A stretch of 36,026 nucleotides of DNA from Methanoculleus methanifontis (GCF_030464365.1 NZ_VCYI01000020.1:1-36026), one strand, 5' to 3'. Counted from the first letter of the stretch, positions 23,440 through 32,820 are shown. A program made the numbers and translations. Notes: a model not told the origin generated them from the letters alone.

Positions 23440-23787
23440 ATGACCGAGGAGAAGACCACGCGGGAGCTGGTTTACGAGACGAACCGGGATGTGAAGTGGA
23501 TCTGCCGGATGTTGCGGCAGATGGAGGCGCAGGATGAGGAGTTCGAGGGCCGGATCCGGGCGCTGGAGGGCTGGCGGGCGGAGAAGGCCGGGGAGGAGCG
23601 GCGGCTTTCGACGGTGAGCGCCGGGGCCGGCGGGGTTGTCGGCGGGGCGGTGGCGGTGATTGTGCGGGTGCTCAGGCGTGCGGGTGATCTCCAGAATCCC
23701 GGGTATGACCCGCCCAGGACCCCAAGACCCCTCTCTTCTGAGAAGAAGTCTGCCATATATCGCCGTAGGGGCGATCTGGCATGTTAA
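23440..23787 (+). CDS. Small coiled-coil membrane protein (intact copy)
   Basis: 115 aa. A charged helix (KTTRELVYETNRDVKWICRM), a coiled coil (QDEEFEGRIRALEGWRAEKA), then a Gly/Val/Ala membrane segment (AGGVVGGAVAVIVRVL) and a tail of about 35 residues. In the broken copies the protein would stop right after the membrane segment, so the tail may be a readthrough extension. Function unknown. GGGAGGGTTACC precedes the ATG. It is the only complete one of four copies or fragments in the window. Confidence 0.7.
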   Translation: MTEEKTTRELVYETNRDVKWICRMLRQMEAQDEEFEGRIRALEGWRAEKAGEERRLSTVSAGAGGVVGGAVAVIVRVLRRAGDLQNPGYDPPRTPRPLSSEKKSAIYRRRGDLAC

Positions 23788-23890
23788 ACGCGTATCAAAA
23801 GATATATCCCAATCGATTCTCCACACATACCTTAAGGAAAGTTAATATTCAGGTTTCGTTTTTTGGAGACGGGGATCGCTTGAGAAGAAG

Positions 23891-25204
23891 GTGAGGGGAA
23901 CGGCAAAGAAGAACAACCACGAGATCAGGGATCCGATCTACGCGTTCATCCATATGAACTCTAGCGAGAGAGAGGTCTTGAACTCAGCGCCGGTCCAGCG
24001 CCTCCGCCATATCCACCAACTTGCGTTGACCAGCCTGGTTTATCCGGGAGCAACCCACAGGCGGTTTGAGCACTCGCTTGGTGTCATGGAACTGGCCACA
24101 CGGATCTATAACGCCGTGCTGGAGAGCGGAGAGACCGAGATCCTGGGGATCGACCGTGGTGAGTACGATGGGATGTACTATCGACGTGTCCTGAGAATGG
24201 CGGCTCTCATCCATGACATCGGTCATGCCCCTTTCTCCCATGCTTCAGAAGACCTCTTTCCCGGGGACTGCAACCATGAGGCGATGACCCTCCGACTCAT
24301 CGAGAGCGACGAGATGGAGAAGATCTGGGTAAAGTTGAAGATCCAGAGCGAAGATGTGGCAAAACTCGCGCTGGGTCGAAATCACCCTAAAAAGAAGACT
24401 TTTTCCAATACTGAAGCGATACTCTCAGAGATCATCACGGGAGATGCGTTCGGTGCCGATCGAATGGACTATCTCCTGCGGGACTCACACCATACCGGGG
24501 TCGCATACGGTAGGTTCGATCACTATCGCCTGATAGAGACCCTTCGGATCCTTCCTAAAACCTATGAGGGCGGATCAAAGGAACCTGCCCTTGGCGTGGA
24601 GTCCGGGGGTCTTCAATCGGCAGAGGCACTCCTGCTGGCACGATACTTCATGTTCAGTCAGCTATACTTTCACCCCGTGCGGCGGATCTATGATATACAC
24701 CTGAAGGAGTATCTTCAGGCATGGCTTCTCGGGGGTCGGTTCCCTGGTGATGTCACAGGGCTGCTCAACCTCACCGATAACGAGGTGATGGCCGGCATAT
24801 GGAGAGCCAGCAGGGATCCAGATCTCCCGGGCCATGATGCTGCAGAGAGGATCGTGATGCGAAACCATTACCGGGTGCTTTATACGAGAAACCCGGACGA
24901 TGTCCTGAAGTGCAGGGAGGCGGGGCTGGCAATCTATACGGTCGCGTGTGAAGTGTTTGGAGAAGAAAACGTACGCCACGATAGGCCGAAGGTATCTGCG
25001 AGTCAGGTGGCGTTCCCCGTTCTCGAACTGGATGAGAGGATCGTATCCTCCCTCCTGAAATCGGATGTGCTTCGGCATATTCCCGAAGTTGCGGTGGATA
25101 CGGTGTACATCCACCCGGAGTTGCTCGATGCCGGAAGGGTATGGCTGAACGAGAACCGCGAAAACATTATCGAGTCTGGATCAGAACCGGAGGATATGAC
25201 ATGA
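23891..25204 (+). CDS. HD-domain phosphohydrolase, SAMHD1/dNTPase-like
   Basis: 437 aa, GTG start. HD metal site: THRRFEHSLGVMELA (H61), ALIHDIGHAPFSHA (H108, D109) and GADRMDYLLRDSHHTG (D190/D193). The early VQRLRHIHQLALTSLVYPGA block and the overall layout match SAMHD1-type deoxynucleoside triphosphohydrolases, which degrade dNTPs and can stop viral DNA synthesis. The C-terminal about 120 residues are specific to this subgroup. The stop overlaps the next gene's ATG (ATGA), so the two proteins are made together. No substrate is shown by sequence; other phosphohydrolase activity is possible. Confidence 0.88.
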   Translation: MRGTAKKNNHEIRDPIYAFIHMNSSEREVLNSAPVQRLRHIHQLALTSLVYPGATHRRFEHSLGVMELATRIYNAVLESGETEILGIDRGEYDGMYYRRVLRMAALIHDIGHAPFSHASEDLFPGDCNHEAMTLRLIESDEMEKIWVKLKIQSEDVAKLALGRNHPKKKTFSNTEAILSEIITGDAFGADRMDYLLRDSHHTGVAYGRFDHYRLIETLRILPKTYEGGSKEPALGVESGGLQSAEALLLARYFMFSQLYFHPVRRIYDIHLKEYLQAWLLGGRFPGDVTGLLNLTDNEVMAGIWRASRDPDLPGHDAAERIVMRNHYRVLYTRNPDDVLKCREAGLAIYTVACEVFGEENVRHDRPKVSASQVAFPVLELDERIVSSLLKSDVLRHIPEVAVDTVYIHPELLDAGRVWLNENRENIIESGSEPEDMT

Positions 25205-25761
25205 AGCAGATACAGAGAGACGGACTGCTAGTTGAGCTCATCGATGAGCTCACGAGCTACGGGAGCTGGTGCGGGGAGACACATATCCAGAAGGCCACCT
25301 ACTTCCTCGAAGCGATGATGGGTATACCCCTTGGGTTTCCCTATGTGCTGTACAAGCACGGCCCTTTCTCCTTCGACCTCTCAGATGAGCTGGCATCGAT
25401 GCGGGCCGATGCTCTTCTGGAATGGGAGATCAAGCCCGAGCCGTACGGGAATGCCCTCAAGACAACGAACGTGAGTGCCGGGTTAAAGGCAAGGGTGCCC
25501 CGGGCGCTCGCGAGATACCGGCCTGCGATATCCTTCGTTGCCGGGAAGTTCGGGACGCGCGGGGTGAAAGACCTCGAGAAGATCTCCACGGCCCTCTACG
25601 TGACAAACGAGGCACCGGGCCGGGGGTGCGAGGCCAGGGCACGGCGGATCACTGAACTCAAGCCTCATATCACCCTTGATGAAGCAAAAGAGGCGGTCAG
25701 CTTCGTTGATGAGATGTTTCGGGAAGCGGAGCCGGTGATCAGGGAGATTGGGGAGACCTGA
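25201..25761 (+). CDS. Partner protein of the HD phosphohydrolase (Panacea/DUF4065-like)
   Basis: 186 aa, soluble. The segment ETHIQKATYFLEAMMGIPLG followed by PYVLYKHGPFSFDL resembles the KL-x-YY..GP.S..L pattern of SocA/Panacea (DUF4065) proteins, a fold used as a general antitoxin domain. The remainder is helical. It is coupled to the HD gene by a 4-nt overlap, which suggests it controls or senses for the HD enzyme. The family call is tentative, since the similarity is to spacing and a few residues. Confidence 0.55.
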   Translation: MKQIQRDGLLVELIDELTSYGSWCGETHIQKATYFLEAMMGIPLGFPYVLYKHGPFSFDLSDELASMRADALLEWEIKPEPYGNALKTTNVSAGLKARVPRALARYRPAISFVAGKFGTRGVKDLEKISTALYVTNEAPGRGCEARARRITELKPHITLDEAKEAVSFVDEMFREAEPVIREIGET

Positions 25762-25848
25762 GACTCTGGAGTTTGGCGGCCATCGGTGTTCAGGGTGAGG
25801 TGCATCGCCACTTTGTTCCACTATCTACCGGGGAGGAAAACCCCCCTA

Positions 25849-26970
25849 TTACCTATCATTGTGGTTTATTCGAGATTTTGCCACCAGACAACCTGTGAAC
25901 ATGAGTTCAGTTCCGACATCCGGAATCCTAACATCGCCATCCTCCGAGAAATACGTAGAACAGAACCAGTTGTGGTAACAGGCCAACCAGAGATACTTTC
26001 GAAAGATCGCAGGATTGTCCTTAAACTCCGCCAACCGTTTCTTGATATGATCTCTATGCTGATGAAGTTCAGAGATCGCTGCGGGAAAGTAAGGTCCTTC
26101 AGATACAGGGAGTTTTTCACCATAGCGTTCCATCATGCCCATCATATCATCACTGAACCACCTGAGGACGTACAAATAGTTGATAAACCATGTGCCGTCA
26201 GGATCGATGACGACCATATCATTAAAGTGACAAAATGCCGGGGCACGATACCACTCTAGATATCTTAGGAGTTTTTCTTTAGCAGAACTCTCAAGGATGA
26301 TCCGGGGAAAATAGGCGTTTTTTTCAATACCTTCCGCATCTGCGAGAGCTGGACTAAACACAGTCACCTCATCGCAGTAACATCTCTCTAAAACGATACC
26401 TCCCCGAACAAAATACCCTCTTATAGCCAGTTCTAACTGATACATCGCGATCTCATCGAGTGCCCGCCCAAAATCCGGTTCACCTTCAGTTTGATTCTCC
26501 AGTTCAGAGATAAACAATAAGTTATCGGTATATACGCGCACATGACAGATACGCCTCCAGTTGAACTTGTGCCTCCTCTCTGTCATTGATTTGATACTGG
26601 AAAATGCGGATCTCAGGGCACTATGATAGTGGTTAAGCACTTCATCGAACTTGGACTCGCTTTTTTTGGCCTCAGTGAGCAATGACTTAAATCCAAGGAT
26701 ATCCACATGGGCAATAACAGATTCTTTGCCGAAGACAGGTATGATTCCCTTTAATCCCTCAATAAAGACTTTCTCTGGGATCCCACCCTGACAAAGAGCA
26801 GACCGGAGGATGGCTCCATGGACTTTAGTTCTGTTGGGAATTGTGATCACTATACTGTCATCAGCATGTCTGAGGTGAATATAGCGATCACTTCTTTGCA
26901 TCTCAGAATAATCAAATTCCCGCAATAGATCGATTACCGTCTGAAGAGGTAAGTCAGGAAGCCGCGACAT
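25849..26970 (-). CDS. HicA-like domain fused to a nucleotidyl cyclase-like domain
   Basis: 373 aa. Residues 1-75 follow the HicA pattern: LPLQTVIDLLREFDY, then RSDRYIHLRHAD where HicA has GSHxxM, then IPNRTKVHGAILRSALCQGG and VFIEGL. The usual GSH is replaced by SDRYIH, so RNase activity is uncertain. Residues about 85-230 look like a class III cyclase fold: AHVDILGFKSLL (D90), VRVYTDNLLFIS (D149), RGGIVLERCYCDEVTVFSPA and YFPRIILESSAKEKL. The last 140 residues are unassigned. Only 3 nt separate it from the HicB-like gene before it. It may make or bind a nucleotide signal; this is inference. Confidence 0.65.
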   Translation of the reverse strand: MSRLPDLPLQTVIDLLREFDYSEMQRSDRYIHLRHADDSIVITIPNRTKVHGAILRSALCQGGIPEKVFIEGLKGIIPVFGKESVIAHVDILGFKSLLTEAKKSESKFDEVLNHYHSALRSAFSSIKSMTERRHKFNWRRICHVRVYTDNLLFISELENQTEGEPDFGRALDEIAMYQLELAIRGYFVRGGIVLERCYCDEVTVFSPALADAEGIEKNAYFPRIILESSAKEKLLRYLEWYRAPAFCHFNDMVVIDPDGTWFINYLYVLRWFSDDMMGMMERYGEKLPVSEGPYFPAAISELHQHRDHIKKRLAEFKDNPAIFRKYLWLACYHNWFCSTYFSEDGDVRIPDVGTELMFTGCLVAKSRINHNDR

Positions 26971-26973
26971 CAG

Positions 26974-27243
26974 TTATCTCCCACATTGTTCCCGGAGTGC
27001 TCGATCAAAATCTCTCATCTGCTCTAAGATGCTTTTGACAGCACTGATATGCTCTCTGATCGCTTGCTTTAAATTTTCAACCGCCTCAGCCTCTGTAGAA
27101 CCCACTTCTGTCATATGGGTAAGATAATCAACCGCGACAAAGCAATCGGCATCTCTCGATATCCAGATCAGATCATTGAACACACGATCGATTGCTTCGA
27201 AATCCGACAAACGATCCATGCTTTCCTCATTGTTCAGGGTCAT
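26974..27243 (-). CDS. HicB-like antitoxin of the HicA-cyclase fusion
   Basis: 89 aa. The core DCFVAVDYLTHMTEVGSTEA followed by AVENLKQAIREHISAVK is the HicB pattern (a strand pair with the Gly-x-Thr turn, then the EAxxNLKxAI helix). The N-terminal about 30 residues are extra. The gene lies 57 nt downstream of the STAND NTPase gene and 3 nt upstream of the fusion gene on the same strand. It most likely binds the HicA-like domain of its partner. Confidence 0.75.
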   Translation of the reverse strand: MTLNNEESMDRLSDFEAIDRVFNDLIWISRDADCFVAVDYLTHMTEVGSTEAEAVENLKQAIREHISAVKSILEQMRDFDRALREQCGR

Positions 27244-27300
27244 AGTACACCTTTTTTAAGCAGGTTAAACAGTCTATGTTTCATCTGCACCCTCTCGATG

Positions 27301-30300
27301 CTACCTCTCCACAAGATCCTCTTCATATTCCATTTTTACACTCTGAATCTCAGCATCAACCCCTTGTAACGCCTCGCGAAGAACTGCCCGGAGGCTTCCC
27401 GGGGGTGCAAAGCTCAATAAACGGGAAATGGCCTCTTTTTTGCGCTCAAGTTCAGGTGAATGGCCGCCCATGAACGTGATTACATCATACCGGATGTATC
27501 CACCAAATAGTCTCCTGAGATCATCTCTTTTACCAGCGGCAATCGCATCACCCAGGATCTTGAGGATGGTTCCCTCGGTTCCGGGTTGGGAGAGGAGGAC
27601 GGAGCAGAGGAACAGGGCGTCATTCACCTTACCTCCACCCAGCAGGTGCTCGGCATACTCTTCAAGGCATAACTTTCCTGACACCTGGTGTTTCAAAGAT
27701 GCAATTGATCTCAATTGAACAGAGAGTTGCTCACGATATATGAGTCTCTCGTTCATAAGAGTGAACAGTTCATCAAGGATAGGCTCTAATTCAGCGCACT
27801 CTTTTACGTTCATCAAAAATGAAACCCCATTCAGAGGAAGTATCTGGTAATTACGTGCATTTCGCTTCCTCTCAGCCCTTTGGCGGATAAAATCCAGAAT
27901 ATCCTCTTTCTCGGTGAGAATGTAATTTATTAACGTCTGAACATGATGTTCAGGACCGTTCCCAAGCGAAGAAGTAGCGATTAGTTTCTCCTTGAAGCAA
28001 CTTTTGATTGACTCTTTCTGATGGCTATCCAGACGGTCTTCATTCTCTTTCAGATCGTGTAATACATACGTAGCAATAAGATCAAGGAGTTTTTCATCCA
28101 TCGTCTCGTAGTAGCTCAAGATATCCAGATAGGACGTTACGCAGATCTCGTAATTCTCAAGGCGGGAGGAAAACAACCATAGATTATAGAGAAGTGTCAG
28201 GTGGATCTCTCTTTCACCAGTATCGATCAGTTTGGTCAGCCAATCTCTGACTCTAGCCTCATCTGGAGGATACCTTGTCATGAGCCATATAAAGCGCTCT
28301 ATTCTTCTGGAGTCTACGTGTTGAGAAGCAACCAGCACTTCACCCGCAAAGGAATCTAATTGTTCTGGATCATGAGTGCACAGCCCGAGATCAATGGCAT
28401 TTTTGAATCCGATCGGCAGCTCGCTCCAGGTATGCTCCCGATCGCGCAATTCGAAGAATATGTCTGGATCCTTCGCGATCCAGGCAGACAATAGAGAGTC
28501 CAACAGGTGATAGTTGATATTTGCATGCTCCTGGTACGCCTGAAGGTCCTGGAGCAGGGTGATGACTGAACTAGCATCCGGGTATGTGGTAGAGAGGAAA
28601 CTCAAGATAGGTTCACTAAATTCGGTAAATATATTCTCTGGAATTGCAAAACCAAGTTTCACGCCTGAACACCACTTACGCCTCTCCTCCTCGCCCGAAG
28701 GTATCGTCTCCGGGTTGAATGAGAGGAGCAGCGGTCTCGAGTAGAATAAAAATCCATAGATGATATACTCCATGGGACGCGGAAACGCCTTTAAAATTGA
28801 CTCAGCATCTTCCGTACCTGAAACTTTGTACTCCCACCACCGGAAGAGGAGACTCTCGATATTGCATAATACCCCATAGTCAGTCTCACGCGGGATTAAC
28901 TGCTCGAGTTCCGCTAAAATGATCCTCCGCTCCTCTGCAATCCTCTCTGAGAGTGAGAATTCTCCATCTCCAAACTTAGATCCGATCTTCCCGGAGGTCT
29001 CAACAGCCTTTCTTCTTACATGCACTGATTGATGGCAAAGCACCCTCTTTAGTATCGAGATTGCGTGTTCCCGGGTTTCAAGGACAGCAGGAGTGGCTGG
29101 AAGTGGTCGTACATCCCTGGTTATCGTGTAAGGCGATGATAGGTAACTTATCTCATGGTCTGCTCTCAGTGCCTCTGAGAGGGCCTTCCCAAGCGCAACG
29201 ATGGAAAATTCGTTCTCCGCGTCAAGCCTACTCTCTAGTAGAGTCAATGTTTCACGTATCTTATCAAGTGTATTGTAAAAAGGAGAGACGGTCTCAGTGA
29301 CCATGGATTCCACCATATAATTAGAGTACTGTCCACTAGGGACATTTTTATAGATGTGCTCAAGGAGATCGAATATCTCTTCCCGTGAGAACCCAGCATG
29401 GATCAGACGAATCACTACAGTTCCGTAGGTATCCTGAGTCGGAGACAGGATAGCATCATCTTCGTCTCCGGGAGGGGGAGTGTCGATATAGGTGTACATG
29501 AGGTCGATCGACTCTTCAGGAACCTGATAGCAGAACTTGGAGAGAGCCTCCAGACACTCTGTCCGGTGATAGCCCGAGAGATCTTTCGACTCTGCAATGG
29601 CTTTACGGATCCACGAGGCGAAGTAATCCTTAATGACATCTTCTTCACAGAACCCTGAAGCCGCCTCAAGATTTGTAAGAATTTTGTCATTAAAACGTGG
29701 TTCCCAAGACTCTATCCACTCGCTCAACGCGTCAAAGTTACGGATCTGATCAATGTAGTGCGCAAGGTAGAGATCGCCCTTCATATCCGGATTGAACCTT
29801 ATCGAGTAACCAACCTCCCTGAGGACGCCATTTTTTACCATCTGATCGATCTGGGCCTGTATTGTCTCTTCAGTAAGACCAAATTTCCCCTTTAGCAGCG
29901 AGAGGACAGCCCTATCGTTTCGCCTAAAAGGCCCTATCAGCGCAAGACCCGCCAGAAGTTCACCAACTCTTCCTTTATCGAATTCCGGTATGAGCGATCG
30001 GGTGGTCTCAAACTCCAGATCATCAGCGAATTTTCGCCGCAGTCTTTCAACTGTAATCCCTGGGTCTCCGTTGATGATATTTCCAGCCCAGACGATGAGA
30101 TAGGGATTCGGGAGCATCGAAACAATCAGTCCCTCCTTATTATGGTGTCTGCCACCGAGAACAAACCGTAACAGTTCTCTGAGGTCATCCTCGCTCCTAT
30201 TTCCGATCCTAATCTCTTCAGTCAGATCTTGGCAAAACTGTTCGTTAAGAACGGTCTGGATGCCTCGTAGGCCCGCAGTTCGTGTTGTGAGGATTATCTT

Positions 30301-31248
30301 CACGTTCGAAGACTGATATTTTACATACGCAAAGAGTGGAGCGAACTCCTTATGCCATCTGTCTGCATCGTCAAATAGCAGGAGATATCGTCTGTCGCCA
30401 TCCAACTCGCCCGGGAGGGCACTCTCCAGGTTCGGGTAACCTGGTGTTACTGAGAGTATGATATACTCTGGATGCCTTTCTTCGAGATCGAACGCGATCT
30501 GACGGAGCAGGTGTGATTTTCCAGACCCGCCCGGAGCATGGAGAACAAGGATTTTATTGTGGTTGTCAGCCAAGAACTCCTTTACTATATTCAGGTAGTA
30601 CCCAGTCTGCTTTAACCGGGGTCCTGTATCCAGGGGCATTAAATGCTGTTCAACGCGACTGAAATATTCCTGCCACCGGATGAATTTCTGAATTTGACCG
30701 CCTGTAGAGCGCTCAGCGGATCGCTGGAGTTCCTCTATCCCCACTTTGATCTCCCTGTGCTCCTCCTTTTCCTCCTTGCGCTGCAATACACGGAGACGTT
30801 CAATCGAGACAGGATTTCCTTCTCTTGCTTTTACAGAGAGAAAAGATTTGAATGCTGATTTCAGCACATTAAACAACCAACGGGCAAATTCAGGATTTCG
30901 AACTTCAGAATCCGGAATATAGCCTTCAAACGCTGCAACAAACTTTTCTTTAAGTTCAGACAGGCTCTTATCATTCTCTTCGAAGACTTGCTCTAGAATG
31001 AGTGGCACTATATCAGAAGGAAAGAACTTAGCTAGGACCGCAAGATTGGGAACAGGTTCTGGAGGTGTTTCAGAGCGTACCTTCTTGTCAACGAATTCCG
31101 CAAAGTCGGAGGATCTCATCCAGTCGCTGATGTCTTTCTCACGAAACGCATTCGCACCGAATTTTTTAGCCCATTCTATCAGTGCCGCAGCTATGAGGCT
31201 ACCCATTATCCCCTCAATCATCCATGCCCACCATGAATGATCTATCAT
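27301..31248 (-). CDS. Membrane-anchored STAND-type NTPase with repeat C-terminus
   Basis: 1315 aa. An N-terminal helix (about residues 6-27) can anchor it in the membrane. Residues about 238-246 are Walker A (APGGSGKSH), 287-295 Walker B (YLLLFDDAD), and KIILTTRTAG (about 315-324) a sensor motif; a winged-helix region follows (FGLTEETIQAQIDQMVKNGV). The remaining about 800 residues are helical with HEAT-like repeats (QSVHVRRKAVETSGKIG). This is the plan of STAND ATPases, many of which are phage sensors whose C-terminal repeats bind a viral protein. The N-terminal effector here is only a membrane helix plus about 190 residues of unknown fold. It is AT-richer than the replicon genes and heads a likely operon with hicB and the HicA-cyclase fusion. 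Confidence 0.78.
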   Translation of the reverse strand: MIDHSWWAWMIEGIMGSLIAAALIEWAKKFGANAFREKDISDWMRSSDFAEFVDKKVRSETPPEPVPNLAVLAKFFPSDIVPLILEQVFEENDKSLSELKEKFVAAFEGYIPDSEVRNPEFARWLFNVLKSAFKSFLSVKAREGNPVSIERLRVLQRKEEKEEHREIKVGIEELQRSAERSTGGQIQKFIRWQEYFSRVEQHLMPLDTGPRLKQTGYYLNIVKEFLADNHNKILVLHAPGGSGKSHLLRQIAFDLEERHPEYIILSVTPGYPNLESALPGELDGDRRYLLLFDDADRWHKEFAPLFAYVKYQSSNVKIILTTRTAGLRGIQTVLNEQFCQDLTEEIRIGNRSEDDLRELLRFVLGGRHHNKEGLIVSMLPNPYLIVWAGNIINGDPGITVERLRRKFADDLEFETTRSLIPEFDKGRVGELLAGLALIGPFRRNDRAVLSLLKGKFGLTEETIQAQIDQMVKNGVLREVGYSIRFNPDMKGDLYLAHYIDQIRNFDALSEWIESWEPRFNDKILTNLEAASGFCEEDVIKDYFASWIRKAIAESKDLSGYHRTECLEALSKFCYQVPEESIDLMYTYIDTPPPGDEDDAILSPTQDTYGTVVIRLIHAGFSREEIFDLLEHIYKNVPSGQYSNYMVESMVTETVSPFYNTLDKIRETLTLLESRLDAENEFSIVALGKALSEALRADHEISYLSSPYTITRDVRPLPATPAVLETREHAISILKRVLCHQSVHVRRKAVETSGKIGSKFGDGEFSLSERIAEERRIILAELEQLIPRETDYGVLCNIESLLFRWWEYKVSGTEDAESILKAFPRPMEYIIYGFLFYSRPLLLSFNPETIPSGEEERRKWCSGVKLGFAIPENIFTEFSEPILSFLSTTYPDASSVITLLQDLQAYQEHANINYHLLDSLLSAWIAKDPDIFFELRDREHTWSELPIGFKNAIDLGLCTHDPEQLDSFAGEVLVASQHVDSRRIERFIWLMTRYPPDEARVRDWLTKLIDTGEREIHLTLLYNLWLFSSRLENYEICVTSYLDILSYYETMDEKLLDLIATYVLHDLKENEDRLDSHQKESIKSCFKEKLIATSSLGNGPEHHVQTLINYILTEKEDILDFIRQRAERKRNARNYQILPLNGVSFLMNVKECAELEPILDELFTLMNERLIYREQLSVQLRSIASLKHQVSGKLCLEEYAEHLLGGGKVNDALFLCSVLLSQPGTEGTILKILGDAIAAGKRDDLRRLFGGYIRYDVITFMGGHSPELERKKEAISRLLSFAPPGSLRAVLREALQGVDAEIQSVKMEYEEDLVER

Positions 31249-31505
31249 TATTAGAGCAGTATGAAATACGTTCGTACTCAGAATAGTCGCCCAGCAAAGG
31301 TCTGGAACGATTTAGTGTCATGCAACTCAAGCAAGAACGAACTCATAGAGTGAAAAGTACTGGATGAGAGCGTTAAATCTAGACAGGCATTTCTCAAATC
31401 ATTCCTGGCAATTACGTCCATATGGTCGAAGGATAAAGAGAATTAAATGGATAAATTGAAGTGTTCCAAACTCTACTCAAAGGTTAAGCAAGGGATTGTA
31501 TCGGT
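31249..31505. other. Divergent promoter region between STAND NTPase and PIN genes
   Basis: 257 nt, AT-rich, no gene supported on either strand. It must hold both divergent promoters; I see several A/T-rich stretches but none that clearly outranks the others as TATA box. Confidence 0.4.
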
Positions 31506-32744
31506 ATGACAAAAATATTCATAGATACTAATATATTTCTAGGACTTTATGAATCAAATGAAGACACAATTGAGATTTTTAAAGATATTGAAAAAGTTAA
31601 AGATAAATCGGTCTTTCCACGTCAAGTATACGATGAGTTTCTTCGGAATCGAGATCAGAAATTACGCAGGCTAAAATCCAATATAAAAACAAACTACAAA
31701 ATTGAGATACATCCAACGTCATTGGTCCGATCTTCTACAGAATATAATCAACTTGAAAAGATCAAAGAGGATTGCATTAAAATAAAAAAATCTCTAATTC
31801 AGAAAATTGAGGAAATGATCGTTGATAGTTCAAAAGACCCTATTTTCAGCCAATTCATTCAGTTGTATAATAGCGCAAGTGTCATGAAAATCGAGAGAAG
31901 TGATGCTTTAATTCAAAAGGCGTTTTTCAGGAAACTAACTGGGAATCCACCAATAAGTTCAAAAAAAGATTCACTCGGGGATGGAATCATTTGGGAGTCA
32001 CTGTTGGAACATGTTACAGACGACTTGATCCTAATTTCTCGGGATGGGGATTTTAAAGATTATTCAACATTCCTTATTGATGAATATCGAAGCAAGACAG
32101 AAAAATCTCTATTTATTGTTGAAACTCTATCTGAGGCCTTGAAATCTGTTGGGGAGGAGCCTTCAGACAAATTGGTTCAATTTGAAGAAGAACAAAAAAA
32201 GCGAATCCTATATGTGGCTACCGATTTGAGCGATACTCTTGAAGGATTAAACAGTTTAGCTAGAGCAATAGATAGGTCGCATATTGCAGGCTTAAGTAGC
32301 CTAGCCGAAGAAGTAAATAAGTCATATGTGGCAAGCCTAGGTAGCATAGATGAAGCAACTGAGAGATGGAACAGTTTAGCCAGAGCAATAGATTGGTCAC
32401 ATTTTGCAGGCTTAAGTAGCCTAGCCGAAGAAGTAAATAAGTCATATGTGGCAAGCCTAGGTAGCGTAGCTGAAACAGCTGCGAGATGGAACAGTCTAGC
32501 CAGAGCAATGGATATATCACCTTTTATGAGGCAGAGTGACATGGTTGAGAGACTACTGGATAGCCCATCTAGGAATTTAAACTACCTGTCCACAGGGTAT
32601 GATTCTGAGACTAGCGAATGGCTTGAAGGAGACGTAAACGAAAATCAAGAAGAGAGTGCTCCAGACGAATCTTCTCAGAAAAAAGACTACACCACCGAAG
32701 AAACTCAAGTTGAAACTAAGGCGGATAAAGATATAGAACAATAG
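31506..32744 (+). CDS. PIN-domain ribonuclease-like protein with tandem C-terminal repeats
   Basis: 412 aa. PIN-domain acidic residues are visible: FIDTNIF (D7), VYDEFLRN (E44), DSLGDGIIWESL (D155, D159) and LISRDGDF (D180, D182), as in the DUF4935 group. PIN proteins are Mg-dependent RNases and often toxins. Residues about 247-345 hold a 40-residue repeat (NSLARAID, then GLSSLAEEVNKSYVASLGS) in two full and one partial copy, and the tail is acidic and Gln/Glu-rich. Codon use is strongly AT-rich, unlike the GC-rich flanks, so transfer is likely. No antitoxin-sized neighbour is coupled to it. Confidence 0.82.
   Translation: MTKIFIDTNIFLGLYESNEDTIEIFKDIEKVKDKSVFPRQVYDEFLRNRDQKLRRLKSNIKTNYKIEIHPTSLVRSSTEYNQLEKIKEDCIKIKKSLIQKIEEMIVDSSKDPIFSQFIQLYNSASVMKIERSDALIQKAFFRKLTGNPPISSKKDSLGDGIIWESLLEHVTDDLILISRDGDFKDYSTFLIDEYRSKTEKSLFIVETLSEALKSVGEEPSDKLVQFEEEQKKRILYVATDLSDTLEGLNSLARAIDRSHIAGLSSLAEEVNKSYVASLGSIDEATERWNSLARAIDWSHFAGLSSLAEEVNKSYVASLGSVAETAARWNSLARAMDISPFMRQSDMVERLLDSPSRNLNYLSTGYDSETSEWLEGDVNENQEESAPDESSQKKDYTTEETQVETKADKDIEQ
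32252..32520 (+). repeat. 120-bp tandem repeat in the PIN gene
   Basis: Two full copies and one partial copy with a period of exactly 120 bp; the core at 32288-32346 is nearly identical to 32408-32466. Near identity at DNA level means recent expansion. Each unit encodes 40 residues. Confidence 0.85.
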
Positions 32745-32770
32745 ACTTCCAGAGTTCCGGTGGAGCTTAA

Positions 32771-32820
32771 CCTCGTCGACATTCTTTGAATCTCCGATTC
32801 CAGCGATAGTGTTGACGAGG
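32771..32820. repeat. Inverted repeat after the PIN gene
   Basis: CCTCGTCGAC (32771-32780) and GTTGACGAGG (32811-32820) pair at 9 of 10 positions around a 30-nt loop. It could be a transcript end or the mark of a lost element. Confidence 0.4.
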
